Positions 7,621-12,151 of a stretch of 12,151 bases of DNA are shown here, one piece after another (the stretch's first letter is position 1; each line of letters starts with the position of its first letter). The notes beneath the pieces were generated by a model that was not told the DNA's origin, did no database searches, and saw only the letters and a list, made by a program, of their open reading frames with translations. The stretch spans positions 1-12,151 of the forward strand of contig DASZFP010000185.1 of assembly GCA_035939615.1 (NCBI GenBank), read 5' to 3'. The stretch comes from VBCK01 sp035939615. GTDB taxonomy: Bacteria > Pseudomonadota > Gammaproteobacteria > Burkholderiales > Burkholderiaceae_F. A program made the position numbers and the translations under genes.

Positions 7621-8535
7621 TCAGCCACGCGGATGGTGGCGGGCATGCAACTCCTTGAGCCGCTGCTGCGCCACGTGCGTGTAAATCTGGGTCGTCGAAA
7701 TGTCGGCGTGGCCCAGCAGCAGCTGCACCACGCGCAGATCGGCGCCGTGGTTGAGCAGGTGGGTCGCGAAGGCATGCCGCAGGCCGTGCGGCGACAGCGG
7801 TGCAAGGATGCCGGCCAGGCGTGCGTAGCGTCGTATCAGCTTCCAGAACATCTGCCGGCTCATCGGTCCGCCGCGCGCGGTGGCGAACACCGCATCGGAC
7901 GTGCGCCCGGCCAGCAGCGCCGGGCGGGCGACCCTGAGGTAACGTGCCAGCGCCGCCCGGGCGACCTCGCCGATCGGTACCACGCGCTCCTTGGAGCCTT
8001 TTCCGACCACGCGCACCAGCCCGTCGGTGAGCGACAACTCGACCATTTTCAGCCCTGTCAGCTCCGACACGCGCAGGCCGGTCGCGTACAGCGTCTCCAG
8101 CATGGCCCGATCGCGCAAGGCGTGCGGCGAATCGCCCGGCGGCGCCGCCAGCAGCGCTTCGACCTGCGCTTCGCTGATGGACTTCGGAAAGCGCGCCGGC
8201 GGCCGCACCCCGACCAGCCGCAGCGTCGGGTCGGCGGCAATGGCGCCCTCGCGCAGCGCCCAGCGATAAAAGCGCCGCAGGCTGGCCAGGCGCCGGTTCG
8301 CGGTGGAGGCGCGCGTGCTCGGGTGGCGGGCTGCCAGGTAGCCGGTCAGCGCGGGCGCGTCGGCCTCGACCAGCCGCCGGGGTTTGAGCCAGCCGGCCAG
8401 GTCCTGCAGGTCGCGCCGGTACGCCGCCAGCGAATTGGCCGCCAGGCCGTCTTCCAGCCAGATCGCATCGACGAACTGGTCGATCTGCGGATCGATCTGC
8501 CGATCGGGCGCCGCCGCAGCCTCAAGTCGAGCCAT
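7621..8535 (-). CDS. xerD: Site-specific tyrosine recombinase XerD
   Basis: A 304-residue tyrosine recombinase that, with XerC and FtsK, resolves chromosome dimers at dif. The N-terminal SAM-like core-binding domain is at about 15-100. The catalytic domain shows the full set of active residues: R155 in TGLRVSEL, K179 in GKGSKE, H250 and R253 in SPHGLRHAFATH, H276 in LLGHADISTTQIYTH, and the nucleophile Y285. The spacing between these residues matches E. coli XerD almost exactly, and the length is normal. No phage or integron genes lie around it, so it is the housekeeping recombinase rather than an element integrase. XerC is the close alternative, but the sequence around H276-Y285 favours XerD. 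The ATG overlaps the end of ispH by 14 bp, suggesting translational coupling; there is no strong ribosome binding site. Confidence 0.92.
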   Translation of the reverse strand: MARLEAAAAPDRQIDPQIDQFVDAIWLEDGLAANSLAAYRRDLQDLAGWLKPRRLVEADAPALTGYLAARHPSTRASTANRRLASLRRFYRWALREGAIAADPTLRLVGVRPPARFPKSISEAQVEALLAAPPGDSPHALRDRAMLETLYATGLRVSELTGLKMVELSLTDGLVRVVGKGSKERVVPIGEVARAALARYLRVARPALLAGRTSDAVFATARGGPMSRQMFWKLIRRYARLAGILAPLSPHGLRHAFATHLLNHGADLRVVQLLLGHADISTTQIYTHVAQQRLKELHARHHPRG

Positions 8536-9499
8536 CGGCGACCGCGTAATGGGCCTCGCCTTCGGCTCCGGGGGGCCCGCCCAGCCCCTTCGGAAGCGGA
8601 AACACGACCTCCTCGATCACGCCGTCGAGCGAGCGCACCGAGTGCGCCCCGATCTGGCGCAGCCGCTCGACCACCTGCTGCACCAGCAGCTCGGGCGCCG
8701 AGGCGCCGGCCGTGAGTCCGATGCGCGGGTGACCCGCCAGCCACTGCGGATCGACGCCGGCGGCATCCTCGACCAGGTGGGCCGAGACGCCGAAGCGCTC
8801 CGCCACCTCCCGCAGCCGGTTCGAATTGGAACTGTTGCGGCTTCCCACCACGATCACCAGGTCGACCTGCGCGGCCAGCACCTTGACCGCATCCTGGCGG
8901 TTCTGGGTGGCATAGCAGATGTCGGCCTTCTTGGGCTCCGCGATCGACGGGAAGCGCCGCTTCAACGCCAGCACCACCAGCGCCGCATCGTCGACCGACA
9001 GCGTGGTCTGGGTCACATAGGCCAGCCGCTCGGGGTCGCGCACCTGCAGCAGGTCCACGTCTTCGGGCGTGCCGACCAGGTAGATGCCGCCGTCGGCCTG
9101 GCCCATCGTGCCCTCCACTTCCGGATGGCCCGCATGCCCGATCATCACGATCTCGCGCCCCTGAGCCCGCATCTTGGCCACTCCCACGTGCACCTTGGTG
9201 ACCAGAGGACAGGTGGCGTCGAACACGTTCAATCCGCGCCGGCGCGCCGCCTCCCGCACCGCGCGCGAGACCCCGTGCGCCGAAAACACCAGCGTGGCGC
9301 CGATCGGAACCTCGTCGAGCTCCTCGACGAAAATGGCGCCCTTGCCCCGCAGCTGCGCGACCACATGGGTGTTGTGGACGATCTCGTGGCGCACGTAGAT
9401 GGGCGCACCGTGCCGCTCCAGAGCGCGTTCGACGATCTCGATCGCCCGGTCCACGCCGGCGCAGAAGCCGCGGGGCTGGGCCAACAGAATTTCGATCAT
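8522..9499 (-). CDS. ispH: 4-hydroxy-3-methylbut-2-enyl diphosphate reductase IspH
   Basis: A 325-residue [4Fe-4S] enzyme of the MEP isoprenoid pathway that reduces HMBPP to isopentenyl and dimethylallyl diphosphate. The three cluster cysteines are C13 (PRGFCAGV), C97 (DATCPLV) and C195 (ICYATQNRQ). Substrate-pocket residues H42, H125 and E127 (GHAGHPEVEGT), T168 (TQTTLSVDD) and the SSNSNRL loop (223-229) are all present. The frame is open 27 codons farther upstream, but the ATG at 9499 gives the family start MIEILLAQPRGFCAGV and has GGAGG eight bases before it. The gene heads the ispH-xerD-plsY cluster, overlaps xerD by 14 bp and is divergent from radC. Confidence 0.96.
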   Translation of the reverse strand: MIEILLAQPRGFCAGVDRAIEIVERALERHGAPIYVRHEIVHNTHVVAQLRGKGAIFVEELDEVPIGATLVFSAHGVSRAVREAARRRGLNVFDATCPLVTKVHVGVAKMRAQGREIVMIGHAGHPEVEGTMGQADGGIYLVGTPEDVDLLQVRDPERLAYVTQTTLSVDDAALVVLALKRRFPSIAEPKKADICYATQNRQDAVKVLAAQVDLVIVVGSRNSSNSNRLREVAERFGVSAHLVEDAAGVDPQWLAGHPRIGLTAGASAPELLVQQVVERLRQIGAHSVRSLDGVIEEVVFPLPKGLGGPPGAEGEAHYAVADGST

Positions 9500-9507
9500 T
9501 TCACGCG

Positions 9508-9512
9508 CCTCC
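9508..9512 (-). promoter_or_regulatory. Ribosome binding site deciding the ispH start
   Basis: The minus strand reads GGAGG here, eight bases before the ATG at 9499-9497. This is one of the few strong Shine-Dalgarno sequences in the window, and it selects this ATG over the upstream in-frame alternative at 9580. Confidence 0.8.
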
Positions 9513-9526
9513 GATCCCACCACCGC

Positions 9527-9544
9527 CCGCGCCGGCCGGCGCGG
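9527..9544. promoter_or_regulatory. 18-bp perfect palindrome in the ispH-radC divergent region
   Basis: CCGCGCCGGCCGGCGCGG is its own reverse complement over all 18 bases. It lies 27 bases upstream of the ispH ATG and 82 bases upstream of the radC start, in the 126-bp divergent region. It could be an operator for a dimeric regulator or a hairpin in the ispH 5' untranslated region. GC bias makes such palindromes likelier than in balanced DNA, so function is inference only. Confidence 0.4.
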
Positions 9545-9613
9545 CCGACTCCCGCCGACAGCCTTGCCGCAAATCCCCACATGGGTTCGACTTGCGAAGC
9601 GATCATATTATCG

Positions 9614-9619
9614 AAGGAG
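9614..9619 (+). promoter_or_regulatory. Ribosome binding site deciding the radC start
   Basis: AAGGAG lies six bases before the GTG at 9626 and selects it among the in-frame codons around it. An AT-rich element just upstream (TATTAT at 9606-9611) looks like a -10 box, but transcription from it would begin inside this binding site, so it probably does not serve radC. Confidence 0.75.
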
Positions 9620-9625
9620 TGTGTC

Positions 9626-10315
9626 GTGGCGTCGGATGCTGCCGCAAGGCGAAACTGGCCGGCCTCGGAGCGGCCCACCCGGCGCCTGCTGTCCCAGGGT
9701 GCCCAGGCGCTGAGCGATGCCGAGCTGCTCGCGCTGCTGATGGGCGGGGGATCGGGTGCAGCCTCCACGCTGGAGGCGGCACGTCTGGCGCTGTCCCGGC
9801 TCGGAGGGCTGGCGGGCGTGGTAAGTGCGTCCCGTTCGCAGTTCGCGGCCATCGCTGGTCTGGACCCGCGCACGCATGGGCGCGCGCAGGCGGCCTTGGA
9901 GATCGCCAAGCGGCTGCTGCGCCAGGACCTGGATCGCGGCCCGGTTCTGAACGCGCCGGCAAGGGTGCGCGACTATCTGCGGCTGAGCTTCGGGCGCATC
10001 GGTCACGAGGTCTTCACGGTGCTGTTCCTGGACGCGCAACAGCGACTGATCGCGTGCGAGGAGCTGTTCCGGGGCACGCTCACGCAGACCAGCGTGTACC
10101 CGCGCGAGGTGGTGCGGCGCGCGCTGACGCTCAATTGCGCTTCGGTGATCCTGTCGCACAATCACCCTTCCGGAATCGCCGAGCCGAGCCGGGCCGACCA
10201 GGTCCTGACGCGCGAGCTGCAAAACGCGCTCAAGCTGATCGACGTGCAGGTGCTCGACCACATCATCGTGGCCGCCGCCGAGAGCGTGTCGTTCGCGGAA
10301 ATGGGGCTGCTGTGA
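9626..10315 (+). CDS. radC: RadC family MPN/JAMM-domain protein
   Basis: A 229-residue member of the RadC (UPF0758) family. The N-terminal part (about 10-100) is helical, with a helix-hairpin-helix-like stretch (AIAGLDPRTHGRAQAALEIAKRLL). The C-terminal MPN domain (about 108-229) carries the JAMM metal signature: H178-N-H180-P-S-G followed by S188-x-x-D191, with an acidic residue in CEELFRGT (E145/E146). Despite its name, a role in DNA repair is not established; a metal-dependent hydrolase activity is predicted from the JAMM residues. The start is GTG 9626, with a good AAGGAG six bases upstream, and the protein then begins at a normal family position before WPASERPTRRLLSQG. It is divergent from ispH and converges with the DUF885 gene across a 10-bp gap. 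Confidence 0.93.
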   Translation: MASDAAARRNWPASERPTRRLLSQGAQALSDAELLALLMGGGSGAASTLEAARLALSRLGGLAGVVSASRSQFAAIAGLDPRTHGRAQAALEIAKRLLRQDLDRGPVLNAPARVRDYLRLSFGRIGHEVFTVLFLDAQQRLIACEELFRGTLTQTSVYPREVVRRALTLNCASVILSHNHPSGIAEPSRADQVLTRELQNALKLIDVQVLDHIIVAAAESVSFAEMGLL

Positions 10316-10325
10316 CCCGGCCGGC

Positions 10326-12113
10326 TCAATGCGCGCCTTTCTGCGTCGCAATCCACTCGTCGATCCGCCCTTCCAGCAGGTCAAGGGGCAAAGTCCCGTC
10401 GTCGATCAGCGCATTGTGAAAGTGCCGGATGTCGAACCGTTCGCCCAGCGCCGCGTGGGCCTTGGCGCGCAACGCCTTGATCTTGAGCTCGCCGACTTTG
10501 TAGCCCAGCGCCTGCCCCGGCCACACGATGTAGCGGTCGACTTCGGCCAGCGCGTAGTCGTCGCTGATCAACGCGTGCTGCTTCATGTACGCGATGGCCT
10601 GCGCGCGGCTCCAGCCGAGGGCGTGCATCCCCGTGTCAACCACCAGGCGGCACGCCCGCCACATCTCGTTGGAGAGCTGGCCGAACTTCGAATACGGGTC
10701 CTTGTAAAAGCCCATCTCCTCGCCCAGGCTCTCGGCGTACAGCGCCCATCCTTCGCCATACGCGACCAGCCACATGTACTTGCGGAACTCGGGCAATCCC
10801 TGGATTTCCTGGGCGCGCGCAATCTGCAAGTGGTGGCCCGGCACCGCCTCGTGCAGCAGCAGGTCCTCCATGTCGTACTTGGGCCGCATCTTCACGTTGT
10901 TGATGTTGGCCTCGAAAAAGCCCGCGCGCGAGCCGTCGCCGGCGCTCGGCACGTAGTGGTCGGCGTTGTCCCCCTGGGAGGGATCCTCCGCGCGCACGCC
11001 GTAGGGCGTGCGCGGCAGCTCCGCGAACAGCCGGGGCAGCTCCGCGTCGGCCCGCTTGGCGATGTCGCGGTACCCGCCCAGCAACTGCTCACCCGTGGCG
11101 TAATAGAACTGCGGCGATTCGTGCAGGAAGCGGGAAAATTCCTCATGTGTGCCGGAAAATCCGCTGCGGCGGATCACGGCATCGATCTCAGCATCGATCC
11201 GGGCGACCTCGCGCAGCCCCAGCTCATGGATCTCGCGTGCGCTCATCGACGTGGTCGTCATCTCCTCGATCAGCGCCTGGTAGTAATCGGGGCCGCCCGG
11301 CAGGTCGGAGGCGCCGATGCTTTTGCGGGCCTGCGCTGCCGGCAGGTATTTGGATTGGTAGAACACCTTCAACTCCCGGAACGCCGGCGCCACGGCCTCG
11401 GTCAGGACCTTGCGGCCCGCCTCGAGCAGGCGTTCCCGATCAGACGCGGATACGTCGGCCGCAAAGTGAGCAAACGGGCCGTACAGGGGCACCTTGGTCA
11501 CGTCGGCGTTCAGGTGCGCATCGAGCTGGGAGGGCACCCGCGCCAGGGGCACGCCCGCAGGCACCCAGCCGGAGTCGATGCCGACCTGCATGCGCTCGCG
11601 AAACTGGCGCAAAAGGCGCGGGACCTGCCCCAGCCGCTTCAGGTAAGCCTCGTAATCGGCCGCTGACCGAAACGGAGTCGACTCGGCCAGCAGCGCAAGG
11701 TCGAACTGCGGCCCGTCGAACTGGGTGACCGGCGACCACGAATCCCACTGGCTGAAAGGAAGGCTCGCATAAATGCGATCGAAGCGGGCCGCAACGGCCA
11801 GATCCCGGGTGAACACGTCGTACGAGATCCGATCCTGGCCGCTCAGCTGGCCGCGATCGATCGCCTTGATGCGGTTGGCCAGATCGCCCCGGTAGGCCCT
11901 GCGTGCCTTGACCGCTTCGGCTGAGGCGTCCGTCAGCCGGTCGTTGAAGCGGTTGTCTCCCCGGAACGTCGCCTGTTCGGGAACCTGGGCCGCGAACCAC
12001 TCCCAGTAATCCGAGAAGATCGAGTTCAGCCGCGCGCTGGCGGATTGTTCGCTGCACGCCGGCGCCGGGATCAACCCAACGAGCACAAAAGCGACTGCCA
12101 GCGAGCGTGTCAT
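10326..12113 (-). CDS. Secreted DUF885 zinc metallohydrolase
   Basis: A 595-residue DUF885-family protein. The central-to-C-terminal region has the zinc-peptidase-like motif HEAVPGHHLQ (421-430; ligands probably H421, E422 as catalytic base, and H427 or H428), followed by GEGWALYAE (453-461), with E454 a likely further ligand. WPGQALGYKVGELKI (531-545) is another stretch typical of the family. Residues 1-20 form a signal peptide: basic start, hydrophobic core, then APA before C20. APA fits signal peptidase I; PAPAC is a poor lipobox, so a periplasmic protein is likelier than a lipoprotein. Substrate is unknown; a carboxypeptidase- or dipeptidase-like role is inferred from the motif. The frame extends to a GTG at 12137, but the ATG at 12113 has AGAGGG close upstream and puts the signal peptide at the N-terminus. 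It is not obviously linked to the other genes. Confidence 0.88.
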   Translation of the reverse strand: MTRSLAVAFVLVGLIPAPACSEQSASARLNSIFSDYWEWFAAQVPEQATFRGDNRFNDRLTDASAEAVKARRAYRGDLANRIKAIDRGQLSGQDRISYDVFTRDLAVAARFDRIYASLPFSQWDSWSPVTQFDGPQFDLALLAESTPFRSAADYEAYLKRLGQVPRLLRQFRERMQVGIDSGWVPAGVPLARVPSQLDAHLNADVTKVPLYGPFAHFAADVSASDRERLLEAGRKVLTEAVAPAFRELKVFYQSKYLPAAQARKSIGASDLPGGPDYYQALIEEMTTTSMSAREIHELGLREVARIDAEIDAVIRRSGFSGTHEEFSRFLHESPQFYYATGEQLLGGYRDIAKRADAELPRLFAELPRTPYGVRAEDPSQGDNADHYVPSAGDGSRAGFFEANINNVKMRPKYDMEDLLLHEAVPGHHLQIARAQEIQGLPEFRKYMWLVAYGEGWALYAESLGEEMGFYKDPYSKFGQLSNEMWRACRLVVDTGMHALGWSRAQAIAYMKQHALISDDYALAEVDRYIVWPGQALGYKVGELKIKALRAKAHAALGERFDIRHFHNALIDDGTLPLDLLEGRIDEWIATQKGAH

Positions 12114-12117
12114 CAGA

Positions 12118-12123
12118 CCCTCT
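12118..12123 (-). promoter_or_regulatory. Ribosome binding site deciding the DUF885 gene start
   Basis: The minus strand reads AGAGGG, four bases before the ATG at 12113. The upstream in-frame GTG at 12137 is instead preceded by a pyrimidine run (TTTTTCTCCTCC), which cannot act as a Shine-Dalgarno sequence. Confidence 0.6.
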
Positions 12124-12151
12124 TCGATCGATGTCACGGAGGAGAAAAAGC

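Noticed and set aside
7621..8535. Phage or island integrase instead of XerD
   Set aside because: Length, residue spacing and the HGLRHAFATH / LGHADISTTQIYTH signatures fit XerD, the gene is coupled to ispH, and no element genes surround it.
9606..9611. TATTAT as the radC -10 promoter element
   Set aside because: There is no matching -35 at 16-18 bp, and the start point would fall inside the Shine-Dalgarno sequence.
8384..9625. Long N-terminal extension of radC across ispH
   Set aside because: The open frame continues upstream antisense to ispH and xerD, but family length and the AAGGAG site place the true start at GTG 9626.
10317..10324. CCGGCCGG between radC and the DUF885 gene as a bidirectional terminator
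   Set aside because: An 8-bp palindrome leaves no loop and has no T tract; the convergent genes are only 10 bp apart.

Overview
The window is a GC-rich chromosomal housekeeping segment. It most likely comes from a betaproteobacterium, probably Burkholderiales. The basis is the gene order rpsU-yqeY-dnaG-rpoD facing tsaD, the form of the DnaG N-terminus and its zinc finger, and the long basic N-terminal extension and large non-conserved region of RpoD. Taxonomy is inferred from protein character and synteny, not from a search.

Layout. Positions 1-347 hold no convincing gene, but they contain several short inverted repeats and a 12-bp inverted repeat. A CAU-anticodon tRNA, best read as tRNA-Ile2, lies at 348-426 on the minus strand. 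Two stem-loops (442-468 and 470-507) separate it from the macromolecular-synthesis operon, which reads on the minus strand in the order rpsU (5710-5498), yqeY (5413-4964), dnaG (4912-3128), rpoD (2788-521). This set makes ribosomal protein bS21, a GatB/YqeY-domain protein, primase and the housekeeping sigma factor, so it ties translation, replication and transcription initiation together. A hairpin after rpsU and another directly after the dnaG stop are candidate points for setting relative expression. A 113-bp divergent region separates rpsU from tsaD (5824-6840, plus), which encodes the tRNA t6A-synthesis subunit.

A second minus-strand cluster follows: ispH (9499-8522), xerD (8535-7621) and plsY (7431-6829). 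ispH and xerD overlap by 14 bp. xerD and plsY are separated by 189 bp made largely of a 36-bp tandem repeat. plsY runs convergently into tsaD and the two coding regions overlap by 12 bp. radC (9626-10315, plus) diverges from ispH across a 126-bp region carrying an 18-bp perfect palindrome. radC then converges, with a 10-bp gap, on a secreted DUF885 metallohydrolase gene (12113-10326, minus).

What stands out. All protein genes are recognisable, intact members of known families, with their catalytic residues present. I found no defence system, mobile element, CRISPR array or obvious new multigene system. The parts worth a second look are intergenic: the 36-bp tandem repeat, the structured left-edge region, the palindrome before ispH, and the hairpins inside the rpsU-rpoD operon. 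Several genes (dnaG, tsaD, radC) use GTG starts, and several lack a clear Shine-Dalgarno sequence.
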